64,000 bases of DNA from Parahoeflea halophila (GCF_900220985.1 NZ_OCPC01000002.1:62001-126000); one strand, 5' to 3'. Positions 53,345 through 62,313 are shown, numbered from the stretch's first letter. Notes: a model not told the origin generated them from the letters alone. Program-made: numbers and translations.

Positions 53345-54856
53345 ATGGCCAAGACAGCAGCGCCACATACTAATATGACTATCTCCATCCGCAGCAAGCT
53401 TCGCATCGCGTTGATTGCCGCTGGTGGCGCAGCGTTGCTCTCCGGTTGCCAGACACTGGGCGTCGATGTCTACGAGCCTTCGGTCAAGCCGTCATCCACA
53501 CCGCAGACCGCAGAAAAGGCCGCCGCTTCCGATCCGCGCACGCGCATAGGCGCCAATGAGCATCCCCGCATCATCGCCAGCTATGGCGGTGAATTCCGCG
53601 ATGCCAAGACCGAACGCCTGGTGGCGCGCATTGTCGGCGCGTTGACGCTGGTGTCAGAAAACCCGAGCCAGGCCTATCGCATCACGGTGCTCAACTCCCC
53701 CGCCGTCAATGCTTTCGCCCTGCCAGGCGGCTATCTCTACGTCACCCGCGGTCTGCTGGCCCTGGCCAATGACGCCTCGGAAGTCGCAGCCGTGCTGTCG
53801 CACGAGATGGCCCACGTCACCGCCAACCATGGCCTCGAGCGGCAGCGCCGCGAACAGGAAGTCGAGCTTGCAGGCCAGGTCGCGGAAGAGCTGTTCGCCA
53901 ATTCCATCGACGGTCGCCGGGCGGTGGCGCGCGGAAAGCTGTCGCTGGCTGCCTTTTCCCGCAACCAGGAACTGCAGGCCGATGTCATTGGCGTGAGAAT
54001 GCTCGGTGAAGCCGGCTACGACCCCTATGCGGCACCACGTTTTCTCGAATCGATGAGTGCCAACCAGCGATTCAGTTCGGACGATCCGGAATCCGACGCC
54101 AGCCTCGACTTTCTTGCCAGTCACCCCAATGCTCCACAACGGGTCGAGCTCGCCAGGAACCACGCCAGGGCATTCGGTCAGGAAGGTGTCGGCGACCGCG
54201 GTCGCGATTACTATCTTGAAGGCATTGATGGCTTGCTGTTCGGCGACAGCCCGAACGAGGGGTATGTCCGAGGAACAGAGTTCCTGCATCCGGTTCTGGG
54301 TATAAAATTCCGGGTGCCGTCAGGTTTCCGCATCGACAACAATGCCGACGCCGTGCTTGCCACAGGACCGAACGACCTCGCCATCCGCTTTGATGGAGTG
54401 ACCGATGACAGCCGCCAGTCGCTTGCCGATTACATAGCATCCGGCTGGGTAACAGGCCTCGACCCCAATTCCATTCGGGAAACCCGCATTGACGACCTGC
54501 CCGCGGCCACGGCCCGCGCCAGCGCGGACCGTTGGGACTTTGACATCACCGTAATTCGGGTGAAGGACCGTATTTACCGGTTCCTGACGGCAGCCGAGAG
54601 GGGTAGCAGCCAGCTCGACGCAACGGCCTCGGTGGTGCGCGCCGGGTTCAAGCGGATGTCGGCTCGGGAGATCCGCGAGATTCAGCCTTTGCGCATCCGC
54701 ATAGTCACGGTCGCACCCGGCGACACCGTCGCTTCTCTGGCCGCACAGATGAGTGGCGTCGAACGCCGGGACGACCTGTTCAGGCTGCTGAACGCGATTG
54801 CGCCGGGAACGGCCCTGTCACCGGGCCAGAAGGTCAAGATCGTCAGCGACAGGTGA
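53345..54856 (+). CDS. M48 family metalloprotease lipoprotein with LysM-like C-terminus
   Basis: A protein of about 503 aa. The N-terminus has a lipobox (LIAAGGAALLSGC), so it is probably a periplasm-facing lipoprotein. The zinc protease motif HEMAH (in LSHEMAHVTANHG) and a downstream QELQAD are typical of M48/BepA-like enzymes that maintain outer-membrane assembly. The C-terminal 55 residues (VTVAPGDTVASLAAQMSG...LSPGQKVKIV) resemble a LysM module. The start is uncertain: ATG 53345 or ATG 53375, neither with a strong ribosome-binding site. Repeat copy 2 follows its stop. Confidence 0.86.
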   Translation: MAKTAAPHTNMTISIRSKLRIALIAAGGAALLSGCQTLGVDVYEPSVKPSSTPQTAEKAAASDPRTRIGANEHPRIIASYGGEFRDAKTERLVARIVGALTLVSENPSQAYRITVLNSPAVNAFALPGGYLYVTRGLLALANDASEVAAVLSHEMAHVTANHGLERQRREQEVELAGQVAEELFANSIDGRRAVARGKLSLAAFSRNQELQADVIGVRMLGEAGYDPYAAPRFLESMSANQRFSSDDPESDASLDFLASHPNAPQRVELARNHARAFGQEGVGDRGRDYYLEGIDGLLFGDSPNEGYVRGTEFLHPVLGIKFRVPSGFRIDNNADAVLATGPNDLAIRFDGVTDDSRQSLADYIASGWVTGLDPNSIRETRIDDLPAATARASADRWDFDITVIRVKDRIYRFLTAAERGSSQLDATASVVRAGFKRMSAREIREIQPLRIRIVTVAPGDTVASLAAQMSGVERRDDLFRLLNAIAPGTALSPGQKVKIVSDR

Positions 54857-54881
54857 CCACCCGCCGGCCACCGCCGCTGCG

Positions 54882-54976
54882 GCGCCGCGCATCCATTGGG
54901 ATGCGCAAAAGTCGGCTTAACATCGTGAAGCAATGCCTATCGCGTTCAAATGAAACCGTTTGAACGCGATAGGCAT
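54882..54976. repeat. Two-hairpin intergenic repeat, copy 2
   Basis: The second copy of the element first seen at 10919. Hairpin 1 is GCGCATCC-ATTG-GGATGCGC (54887-54906, perfect). The spacer GTCGGCTTAACATCGTGAAG corresponds to that of copy 1. The large palindrome at 54933-54976 has perfect 18-bp arms (ATGCCTATCGCGTTCAAA and its complement) around TGAAACCG. It sits between the convergent M48 and rpoH genes. The arm sequence differs from copy 1 but pairing is preserved, which supports a structural role. Confidence 0.85.
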
Positions 54977-55003
54977 CTGGTGTTGGCGCGAAACCGCTGA
55001 GCC

Positions 55004-55867
55004 TTACAGACTGGCAATCTCCGGCGTCTCCGCGGTGAGCACGGTCCGGAGCTTCTCGAGCGCCCGGTTTTCGATCTGCCGCACCCGTTCCTTGGAAATC
55101 CCGAGTTCCGACCCCAGCGATTCGAGCGTCGCCCCCTCCTCGCTCAACCGTCGTTCACGGATAATCCGCAGTTCGCGTGGGTTGAGCGTGTTGAGTGCAT
55201 CGTCGAGCCAGACATTCCGGCGCTCTTCGTCGATCATCATCGAGACTTGCTCGTCAGGCAGGGGATCCTCGCTCTTGAGAAAGTCCATGCGGTCTGACGA
55301 CGATCCATCATCGCCGGCCGACATCGGCGCGTTAAGAGAGGAATCCGATCCTGACAGGCGCGCATCCATCACTGCAACGTCCTTGGCGTGGACGCCAAGA
55401 GAATTGGCAATCTGGGACTGGATCGCACTCTCGGAGAGGGATGGGTCATCTTGGGCAATCTTCGCCCGCAACCGCCGCAGATTGAAAAACAGGCTTTTCT
55501 GCGCCGAACTGGTACCCCCACGCACGATGGACCAGTTCCGCAGAACGTAGTCCTGGATTGACGCCCGAATCCACCATGTTGCATAGGTCGAAAACCGTAC
55601 GTCGCGTTCCGGATCAAACCGGGCGGCGGCTTCCAGCAGCCCGACATGGCCTTCCTGGATCAGATCGTTCATCGGCAGGGCGAAGTTCCGGAACTTGGCC
55701 GCCATGGAGATCACCAGCCGCATATGCGCCATGGTAATGCGGTGAAGCGCATCCTGGTCCTTCTTGTCTTTCCAGCGAACAGCCAGATCGTGCTCTTCAT
55801 CGCGTTCAAGATAGGGCGCGGCCATTGCTGCGCGAACCATCTGCCTGTTTGCGGATATCGCTTTCAT
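55004..55867 (-). CDS. rpoH: RNA polymerase sigma factor RpoH (RpoH2 type)
   Basis: A 287-aa sigma-32-family factor. Region 2 is RFSTYATWWIRASIQDYVLR with the upstream NDLIQEGHVGLLEAA. The RpoH box lies in AQKSLFFNLRRLRAKI. Region 4 is LGISKERVRQIENRALEKLR. Rhizobiales usually have two RpoH proteins; the length and the neighbouring carD-fdxA block suggest RpoH2, tied to oxidative and photo-oxidative stress. ATG 55867 has a GGAGGA ribosome-binding site; longer frames upstream are not needed. Confidence 0.92.
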   Translation of the reverse strand: MKAISANRQMVRAAMAAPYLERDEEHDLAVRWKDKKDQDALHRITMAHMRLVISMAAKFRNFALPMNDLIQEGHVGLLEAAARFDPERDVRFSTYATWWIRASIQDYVLRNWSIVRGGTSSAQKSLFFNLRRLRAKIAQDDPSLSESAIQSQIANSLGVHAKDVAVMDARLSGSDSSLNAPMSAGDDGSSSDRMDFLKSEDPLPDEQVSMMIDEERRNVWLDDALNTLNPRELRIIRERRLSEEGATLESLGSELGISKERVRQIENRALEKLRTVLTAETPEIASL

Positions 55868-56224
55868 CACATCCTCCGGCCTAATTTGCTCTTCGCTTAG
55901 TTCTACGCGCGCCAAACGAGAACAGATCACCACGCCCGACGAGAAGCTTTGACAGCGCCACACACAATAAGACTAGGCACAGCCCTGAAGACAAAAGTTG
56001 CGAGAGCCGGAATGGTTCCGAAAAAACGTGAAAAGACTGCAATAGCCTGCGAATACCAGCATACTTCAAGTATGCAGCAAAAGTATCGAAGTCCGCTCCA
56101 GGTCATCGCAGCGAGGGAAGCGCTATGCGCGCCGGTGGGTCCTGCAGGCCATCGTGCCGAACCGGAGTGATCGCTTCCCCGACACCGCGACGGCTCCGGC
56201 AGTCAGGAGCCCGCACAACGAAAA
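55868..56224. promoter_or_regulatory. rpoH upstream region with a 17-bp palindrome
   Basis: A gap of about 360 bp between rpoH and the carD terminator holds no credible gene. It contains the perfect palindrome GCATACTT-C-AAGTATGC at 56059-56075, about 190 bp before the rpoH start, a possible regulator site or short hairpin. I did not find a convincing match to the EcfG consensus in front of rpoH. Confidence 0.4.
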
Positions 56225-56252
56225 AGCCCGGGCGCGTCAGACGGCCCGGGCT
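56225..56252 (-). terminator. Intrinsic terminator of carD
   Basis: Perfect 9-bp arms (AGCCCGGGC / GCCCGGGCT) with a 10-nt loop lie 28 bp after the carD stop. Read on the minus strand, the stem is followed by a T-run of five. It is a strong Rho-independent terminator. Confidence 0.88.
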
Positions 56253-56280
56253 CAAATGTCAGGGTGACGATGGCAGAAGA

Positions 56281-56850
56281 TCAGGCAGCTTCTTCCTGGG
56301 CACCATCTTCATCATTGGCTTTGCCGCGCTTGGGCCCCTTGTTGAGGTTGACCTCGATCAGGCGCACCGCTTCAGTGTCGGACATCTTGTTAACGGCACC
56401 CAGTTCGCGGGCCATCCGGTCAAGTGCCGCTTCGTAAAGCTGACGCTCCGAATAGGACTGCTCGGGCTGGTTTTCGGCGCGATAGAGATCCCGAACCACT
56501 TCCGCGATCGAAATCAGATCGCCGGAATTGATCTTCGCATCGTATTCCTGCGCACGGCGCGACCACATGGTCCGCTTGACCCGGGCCCGGCCCTGGACGA
56601 CCTTCAGGGCGCGCTCGACGAAGTCTGTCTCCGACAGTTTGCGCATGCCGATGGACAGAGCCTTTGCAACTGGCACCTTGAGGCGCATCTTGTCTTTTTC
56701 AAAATCAATCACAAACAGTTCGAGTTTGTGGCCTGCGACTTCCTGTTCTTCGATGGCAACGATCTGTCCAACGCCATGGGCTGGATAAACAATCGATTCA
56801 CCGGTCTTGAAACCCTGTCTCTGTGAAGGCTTTTTCTGCTGGGTTGTCAT
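56281..56850 (-). CDS. carD: CarD/CdnL family transcription regulator
   Basis: A 189-aa CarD_CdnL_TRCF protein: the N-terminal RNA-polymerase-interaction domain (FKTGESIVYPAHGVGQIVAI) and a helical C-terminal domain (VVRDLYRAENQPEQSYSERQ) that contacts promoter DNA. It stabilises open complexes at rRNA and stress promoters. It lies downstream of fdxA in the conserved helicase-S4-fdxA-carD-rpoH order. Confidence 0.95.
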   Translation of the reverse strand: MTTQQKKPSQRQGFKTGESIVYPAHGVGQIVAIEEQEVAGHKLELFVIDFEKDKMRLKVPVAKALSIGMRKLSETDFVERALKVVQGRARVKRTMWSRRAQEYDAKINSGDLISIAEVVRDLYRAENQPEQSYSERQLYEAALDRMARELGAVNKMSDTEAVRLIEVNLNKGPKRGKANDEDGAQEEAA

Positions 56851-57266
56851 GCGTTCTCAAAACTCCCTGTTACGGAAACGGACACTGGGAGCCGGACATG
56901 GGTTGCCCGGACCGGTCCTGCGACTGCCGACAGGCGCATCGCGCTGACAACGCTTTCGAGAGCTGGACAAGGCAAAACCAGAGGCAATCATCGCGCGGAG
57001 AATGTCAAACCGACAGCGTGGAGCTGCAAGGAGAGGGCTACCGCTATGAGGGACGTTTGCTTCCGTTTTTTGCTTCTTGTTTCGCCCTGACGGCGCCTTG
57101 AAGATGTCAGTAATATAATGTGTATCACAAAAAATGGTGTAAATCAATGATTTGCGCGAGCGGCGAAAAGTGGCGAGTCGCAACAAGTTACGATTTGGTT
57201 AATCATGCGGCAGCGCACAGTTGAATCCACCGCATTGCAGCAATATCAATCTGGAATTGGCTCCGC
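56851..57266. other. Intergenic region between fdxA and carD
   Basis: A 416-bp gap with no supported gene. It becomes AT-rich near 57105-57145 (GTAATATAATGTGTATCAC), a likely carD promoter on the minus strand with a leader of about 250 nt. No clear fdxA terminator hairpin was seen. A small RNA cannot be excluded. Confidence 0.4.
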
Positions 57267-57605
57267 TCAGTCGCCTTCGCCGGGCTCGGCAGAGAAGTAC
57301 AGCTCGAACTTGTTGTCCTTGCCGTCATACTCCTTGGCGTCGGCAGGGGCATCACGCTTGATGGTGATATTGGGCCACTTGTCGGCAAACTCTGTGTTGA
57401 CTTCGAGCCATTTCTCGAGCCCCGGCTCGGTATCCGGCTTGATCGCTTCTGCCGGGCATTCCGGCTCGCAAACACCGCAATCGATGCACTCGTCAGGATG
57501 GATGACCAGCATGTTTTCGCCCTCGTAGAAACAATCTACCGGGCAGACTTCAACGCAATCCATGTATTTGCAGCGAATGCAATTATCAGTCACCACATAG
57601 GTCAT
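57267..57605 (-). CDS. fdxA: 7Fe ferredoxin FdxA
   Basis: A 112-aa ferredoxin with one [3Fe-4S] and one [4Fe-4S] cluster. Cluster-binding cysteines are in [20 protein letters not shown] and [17 protein letters not shown], followed by the long C-terminal arm typical of FdxA. ATG 57605 is the family start (MTYVVTDNC). It belongs to the helicase-S4-fdxA-carD series. Confidence 0.96.
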   Translation of the reverse strand: MTYVVTDNCIRCKYMDCVEVCPVDCFYEGENMLVIHPDECIDCGVCEPECPAEAIKPDTEPGLEKWLEVNTEFADKWPNITIKRDAPADAKEYDGKDNKFELYFSAEPGEGD

Positions 57606-57879
57606 ACGTCTCTCCTGGGGCTCCATGCATGCCACGTACAGCACTTGTCTCGTGCCGGCCGGTTGTGCATCACTTCAGAGCGTTACAGCGTCCGTGACGA
57701 CCGGTGCAAGACGCCACGTGCAATAGCAAACAACGGCGCTGAGGTACCGGCTTTGACCGCGCATTGCAAGACTTCAGATTTTGCCAAAGCGCCGCAGCCG
57801 TACAGGGCTGGGCAAACCTCGCGGCCACATCCGGTTTCGGCGAATGAGCTTCTCAAGACCGCCCGGGGTCAAGGGATTT

Positions 57880-58269
57880 TCATGCATCGTCATCGGGATG
57901 GCGGAACTGATCTATTTTTCGCCTGTCCCGCTTGGTCGGCCGCCCCGACCCGGGCTCTCTTCGTGCTGCGACGGGCTTGGCCTCGCCGGCTGCCACCGGC
58001 TTGGGCGTGATGTCCTCATAAAGCAACTGGGCTTCAGGCGCCGGCCCACGCCGATTCCCGCATCCCAGCACCCTGAGCACCAGGATGCGCCGCTCCTGGG
58101 TAAGGGTGAGAACGTCCCCCGGCTTGATCTGAACGCTGGCCTGGTCGATCTTTTCGCTGTTGACCCTGACATTGCCGGCAGCCGCGAACTTCCCCGCCAG
58201 GGTCCGTGACTTGATGATCCGCGCAAAGAACAGCCATTTGTCGATCCGTTGTCGCGCCGTCGGTTCCAC
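57880..58269 (-). CDS. S4-domain RNA-binding protein (HslR/Hsp15-like)
   Basis: A 129-aa protein with an N-terminal S4 RNA-binding domain (RIDKWLFFARIIKSRTLAGK, then GNVRVNSEKIDQASVQIKPGD). Its C-terminal tail is basic (PTKRDRRKIDQF). Hsp15-type proteins bind free 50S subunits carrying nascent chains. It is encoded 11 bp after the Suv3-like helicase, so the two are co-transcribed RNA-binding proteins. Confidence 0.9.
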   Translation of the reverse strand: MEPTARQRIDKWLFFARIIKSRTLAGKFAAAGNVRVNSEKIDQASVQIKPGDVLTLTQERRILVLRVLGCGNRRGPAPEAQLLYEDITPKPVAAGEAKPVAARREPGSGRPTKRDRRKIDQFRHPDDDA

Positions 58270-58280
58270 CAGACAGAAGC

Positions 58281-61200
58281 CTATTTCTTCAGCTGGTCAC
58301 GAAGGGCCGCAAGCGCTGCGAAAGGCGAATCCGGATCTAGCGGCTTTTCCTTGCGCTGTGGCCGCTCGTTGCGACCACCGCGATTGGCCTCACCCTGACC
58401 GCCCTTGCCGCCGCGTCCCGGTGCACCCTTGCCGGCGCCGCCCTTGCCGGGATGCCCCGGCTTTCCGCGATGTCCCCTGCCTTGCCGGCCCTCGCCCTCC
58501 TGCTGTTCGCCGGAGCGGGCATTGCGTTGTCCGCCATCGCGGCGTCCCCGGCCCTCGCCGGGCGCATTGCGCGGCCCGCGCTGCGCATCCTGACGTCCGC
58601 CGGGACGCCACAGCAGTACCGGACGCGGTGCTTCCGTCTCTTCCGTGCTTTCCGCGGCAGCATCCGTCTCGGGCGCCTCGATGCCGGTGCTCTCGCTGGA
58701 TCCTGCGGCACCCGCCTCGGTGGCCTCGGAATGCTCAGCAGCCTCAGCAGGCGCGGCGCCCGCTTCCTCGGCCGTCACGGGCAGTTCGCTCGCTGTCGGC
58801 GTTTCGCTAGCGGCCGAAGATGCGGCATTGCCTGCCGGCACGGCAGCCTGGTCTCCGTCGGCGGCGGCGGCAGGCTTGTGCGGCCGGTCGGCGGCAGTGC
58901 GCGAGACCACGACCTCGACCACCGGCCCGTTCCCATCCTTGCTGCCCGCATCCGGCTGCAACGCATCCAGACCGGCAATATGCGCCTGCGCTTCCTCTGC
59001 AGGTACCGAGTCGGCACGGTAGCCGAGACCCTTGAGAATCTCCTCGATGTCGTCCTGGGTGGCGCCGAGGATGGAGAGCATTCCGGTCGTGGTGATGAAG
59101 CGCCGGCCGTCATAGGCCGCCTCGGGACGCGCGCCCTGCGTGCCGGGCTTCCACTGCAGCGCGGGCCGGATCAGGTCGGCCAGCCGCTCGAGAATATCGA
59201 TCCGGACCGCGCGCTTGCCGAGGAACCTGAACCCGGCGAGGCGATAGAATTCGCGGTCGATTGCCGGGTCGGTGGCCACCGATGTTCGGCCAGCCGCCAG
59301 CAATGGCGTCACGTCGCCATAGCCCGGTTTCGAGAAGCCGTCATTGGCAAGCGCCCAGAGCAGGGTCACCAGTTCCGCCGGTGCCGGCTTGAGCAGCGCC
59401 GGCATGAAAATATGGTAGGCGCCGAAGCGAATGCCGTATTTGCGCAGGCTTGCGCGCGCCGACTGGTCGAGATCCTTGATCATCTCGGCAACGTCACGCC
59501 GGAACAGCACGCCGAGATTTTCCGCAAGCCGGAACGCGAGGCCACGCGCCAGACCGTCGAGATCCTCGGCCCGTGTCAGGTCGTCGAGCGGCTTGAGCAC
59601 GGTGGCGATATGATGATTGACGAATCGGTCGACGCGCGCCGCGACGAGATCCCTTGCGCCGCCGGTCAGCTGTTCGTCGGCCAGCAGGATCGTCCGCGGC
59701 TTTAGAATGTGATCGCCGCTGGCAAGCTTGGCCACCGGATCGCCGAGCCAGCGCACGGTTCCGTCCGTGCCGATGGCGAAATCGGAATTGCCGGACGCAT
59801 GCAGCCGCGCTGCGCGCGCTTCGAATTCCAGCGCCAGTGCCTTTTGCGCAGCCGCTAGCACGGCCTTGGCATCCGGCCCGTCAGCCGATGTATCCGCCAT
59901 GAATCGGAATCCGGCCAATTGTCCAATGTGATGTCCTTCGACAAAGACATCACCGTTTACACTGATTTCAGCTTCGAGCATCGCGTTCTCTCTCAGGCGC
60001 CTCATGAGCACAGATGTCCTGCGGTCAACAAAGCGTTTCGTCAACCTTTCATGCAACGCATCGGACAATCGGTCCTCAATTTCGCGCGTCTTTTCCTGCC
60101 AGTGTGTCGGATCGGCAAGCCATTCAGGTCTGTTGGAAATGTAAGTCCAGGTCCGGATCTGTGAAATCCGGGCGGACAAGGTGTCGATTTCTCCATGCGT
60201 GGAATCGGTTCTGCGAACCTGTTCTGCCAGAAAATCCTCGTTGACTTCGCCTTTCCGGATCAGGTCGCGGTAAATTGTGGCAATCAGATCGGCATGTTGC
60301 GCAGGCGCAATTCGCCGGTAATCAGGCAAAGAGCAGACATCCCACAGTGTGGCAACATTTTTCGGCGTGCTGGCCAGGTCACGAACTTCGAAATCATTGA
60401 CCAGGTGCTCGAGCGCGCGCTGATCCACCGCCGGCACCGCCCTTGTCAGCCCCTGGACCGCTGGAACCTGATCCAGACTGGCCTGCAGGTTTCTCAGCGT
60501 TGAAAAGTCCAGCTGCTTGGAGCGCCACTGCAGGATCTTCACCGGCTCGAACACATGGCTTTCAAGCCGCTGCACCAGCTCTTCCGGCAAGGGCTGGACC
60601 TGTCCGGTGACGCCGAAGGTTCCGTCCCGCAAATGCCGCCCTGCCCGTCCGGCGATCTGGCCGAACTCGGAGGCCGTCAACTGCCGGTAGGAATAGCCGT
60701 CGAACTTCCGGTCCTGGGCAAATGCCACGTGATCGACATCGAGATTGAGTCCCATGCCGATGGCGTCGGTGGCCACCAGGTAATCGACATCGCCGTTCTG
60801 GTAGAGCGCGACCTGGGCATTGCGGGTGCGCGGGCTCAGCGCGCCCAGCACCACCGCAGCACCGCCGCGCTGCCGCCTCACCAGCTCGGCAATCGCGTAA
60901 ACCTCGTCGGCCGAAAAGGCCACGATCGCAGAGCGCCTCGGCAGCCGGGTAATCTTCTTTGATCCGGCATAATGCAGCTCCGACAAGCGCGGGCGCTCGA
61001 CAATGGTGAGTCCGGGCAGCAATTGTTCGAGGATGCCCCGCACCGTCGCCGATCCCAAAAGCAGGGTTTCCTCCCGCCCGCGCAGCGACAGGATCCGGTC
61101 CGTGAACACATGCCCGCGCTCGAGATCTCCGGCGATCTGGACCTCGTCGATGGCGACGAAAGCGGCGCTGGTTTCCTGCGGCATCGCTTCCACGGTGCAG

Positions 61201-61484
61201 ACCGAATAGCGCGCGCCCGGCGGCGTGATCTTCTCTTCGCCGGTAATCAGCGACACGTGGCTCACCCCGACCTTCTCCACCATCCGGCCATAGACCTCGC
61301 GCGCCAGAAGCCTGAGCGGAAGCCCGATGACACCGGAGGAGTGTGCCGCCATCCGCTCGATGGCGAAATGGGTCTTTCCGGTATTGGTCGGCCCCAGCAC
61401 GGCGGTGACACCGCGTCCGGACAGGATCAGGGGCTTTGGAGAATGGCTAGGGGAAGCGGGCATCGGTGTCCGTATACAGGTCAA
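58281..61484 (-). CDS. Suv3-like DEAD/DEAH-box RNA helicase with long disordered C-terminus
   Basis: A 1067-aa superfamily 2 helicase of the Suv3-like type common in Alphaproteobacteria. Motif I is LGPTNTGKTHFAIE, motif II is AIDEVQ, and the C-terminal helicase domain has ATDAIGMGLNLDVD and GQIAGRAGRHLRDG. From about residue 870 on it is low-complexity: an Ala/Glu/Ser-rich acidic part, then a Gly/Arg/Lys-rich RNA-binding tail with RGG-like repeats. The start is ATG 61484 or ATG 61463. It leads the operon; its upstream region holds the triple LexA-type elements. Confidence 0.9.
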   Translation of the reverse strand: MTCIRTPMPASPSHSPKPLILSGRGVTAVLGPTNTGKTHFAIERMAAHSSGVIGLPLRLLAREVYGRMVEKVGVSHVSLITGEEKITPPGARYSVCTVEAMPQETSAAFVAIDEVQIAGDLERGHVFTDRILSLRGREETLLLGSATVRGILEQLLPGLTIVERPRLSELHYAGSKKITRLPRRSAIVAFSADEVYAIAELVRRQRGGAAVVLGALSPRTRNAQVALYQNGDVDYLVATDAIGMGLNLDVDHVAFAQDRKFDGYSYRQLTASEFGQIAGRAGRHLRDGTFGVTGQVQPLPEELVQRLESHVFEPVKILQWRSKQLDFSTLRNLQASLDQVPAVQGLTRAVPAVDQRALEHLVNDFEVRDLASTPKNVATLWDVCSLPDYRRIAPAQHADLIATIYRDLIRKGEVNEDFLAEQVRRTDSTHGEIDTLSARISQIRTWTYISNRPEWLADPTHWQEKTREIEDRLSDALHERLTKRFVDRRTSVLMRRLRENAMLEAEISVNGDVFVEGHHIGQLAGFRFMADTSADGPDAKAVLAAAQKALALEFEARAARLHASGNSDFAIGTDGTVRWLGDPVAKLASGDHILKPRTILLADEQLTGGARDLVAARVDRFVNHHIATVLKPLDDLTRAEDLDGLARGLAFRLAENLGVLFRRDVAEMIKDLDQSARASLRKYGIRFGAYHIFMPALLKPAPAELVTLLWALANDGFSKPGYGDVTPLLAAGRTSVATDPAIDREFYRLAGFRFLGKRAVRIDILERLADLIRPALQWKPGTQGARPEAAYDGRRFITTTGMLSILGATQDDIEEILKGLGYRADSVPAEEAQAHIAGLDALQPDAGSKDGNGPVVEVVVSRTAADRPHKPAAAADGDQAAVPAGNAASSAASETPTASELPVTAEEAGAAPAEAAEHSEATEAGAAGSSESTGIEAPETDAAAESTEETEAPRPVLLWRPGGRQDAQRGPRNAPGEGRGRRDGGQRNARSGEQQEGEGRQGRGHRGKPGHPGKGGAGKGAPGRGGKGGQGEANRGGRNERPQRKEKPLDPDSPFAALAALRDQLKK

Positions 61485-61564
61485 GACCGGTGTTACCTAA
61501 CACATCAAGCCTGGCGAAACAGGGGCAAATATCGAGCCATCCGATAGCTTGCATTTTAACGATT

Positions 61565-61627
61565 GGAACAGTGGCGGAACGAATCAGCGACGAATCAATG
61601 ACTCGCCCTGATTCCGGCTTTGTTCAC
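61565..61627. repeat. SOS-box/GANTC element, copy A
   Basis: It begins GGAACA and holds GAAC-AGTGGCG-GAAC (61566-61580), matching the alphaproteobacterial LexA box GTTC-N7-GTTC. Two GAATC sites 10 bp apart and two further GANTC sites follow, which are CcrM methylation targets. It ends in TTGTTCACC. GAACA to TGTTC is exactly 55 bp start to start. It lies 81 bp upstream of the helicase start. Confidence 0.8.
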
Positions 61628-61825
61628 CGCAACATCTATTCCGATACGCCATCGCCGGCACCAGATGCTGAATCGATCCCGTAATGGTCACAGGCGGTTT
61701 GCGCTTGCCCGTTAACCTTTGAAGGGTTCACCTGTCCGGGATGCTCGTGCAGAGCGTCTATGGTAATAGTTTGTCAATAATTCCAAAGACTTCGTAAACG
61801 CATTCGGCGCCATTAGAGCGTTCCG

Positions 61826-61898
61826 GTTAACCTTCGGAACAGCGGCGGAACGAATCGGCGACGAATCACCGACCTCACCCGGTTGGCCTTTTGTTCAC
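61826..61898. repeat. SOS-box/GANTC element, copy B
   Basis: It is preceded by GTTAAC and holds GAAC-AGCGGCG-GAAC (61837-61851), two GAATC sites 10 bp apart, and TTGTTCACC at the end, again with the 55-bp GAACA-TGTTC spacing. It starts 271 bp from copy A. Confidence 0.8.
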
Positions 61899-62112
61899 CA
61901 CTATATATGGATTTAGGACCGCCCCGGTGCCACTAGAAACGGCTGACGAAACGCACTGGATCGAGACGTGAGAGCGCACAAATTAACCTTCCCGGTCCAG
62001 CCGCGTTAATCGATGTTGATGCCGGACCCGTCAAACGCGATTTTCAGGGGCCCAGAAATCAGCTTGTGACCCGAACAAATTGCCAACGAAATCAGAGGCT
62101 TTTTACGGTTCC

Positions 62113-62186
62113 TGTTAACTTCCGGAACAGCGCTGGAACGAATCGGCGACGAATCAGCTTCAGGCAAAATTTCCCGGTTTGTTCCC
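62113..62186. repeat. SOS-box/GANTC element, copy C
   Basis: It is preceded by GTTAAC and holds GAAC-AGCGCTG-GAAC (62125-62139), two GAATC sites 10 bp apart, and TTGTTCCCC at the end, with the same 55-bp spacing. It starts 288 bp from copy B and lies about 130 bp beyond the GST-like stop codon. Confidence 0.8.
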
Positions 62187-62313
62187 CACAAGATCTTGTG
62201 CCGCGAGCCGCATCGCCACCTAAACTTCTGTGCGCAAGGGCCTGAAATGACAGGTTGACAGCCGGTTTCGTTAACCAGTTCGGCCCAAACAAGCCTCAAC
62301 CGCGCTACAACCT

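Larger units (their letters stand above)
61485..62313. other. Gene-free 829-bp region upstream of the helicase
   Basis: This region between the GST-like gene and the helicase, both on the minus strand, has no supported coding sequence. Short open frames here are not preceded by ribosome-binding sites. It is dominated by three spaced copies of a common element (annotated separately) and scattered GTTAAC/TTAACC motifs. It is GC-poorer than the flanks and presumably also holds the helicase promoter. Confidence 0.7.

Noticed and set aside
61485-62313. The triple element as a CRISPR array or replication origin
   Set aside because: Copies are about 270-290 bp apart, far too wide for CRISPR, and no DnaA-box cluster or origin-linked genes were recognised.
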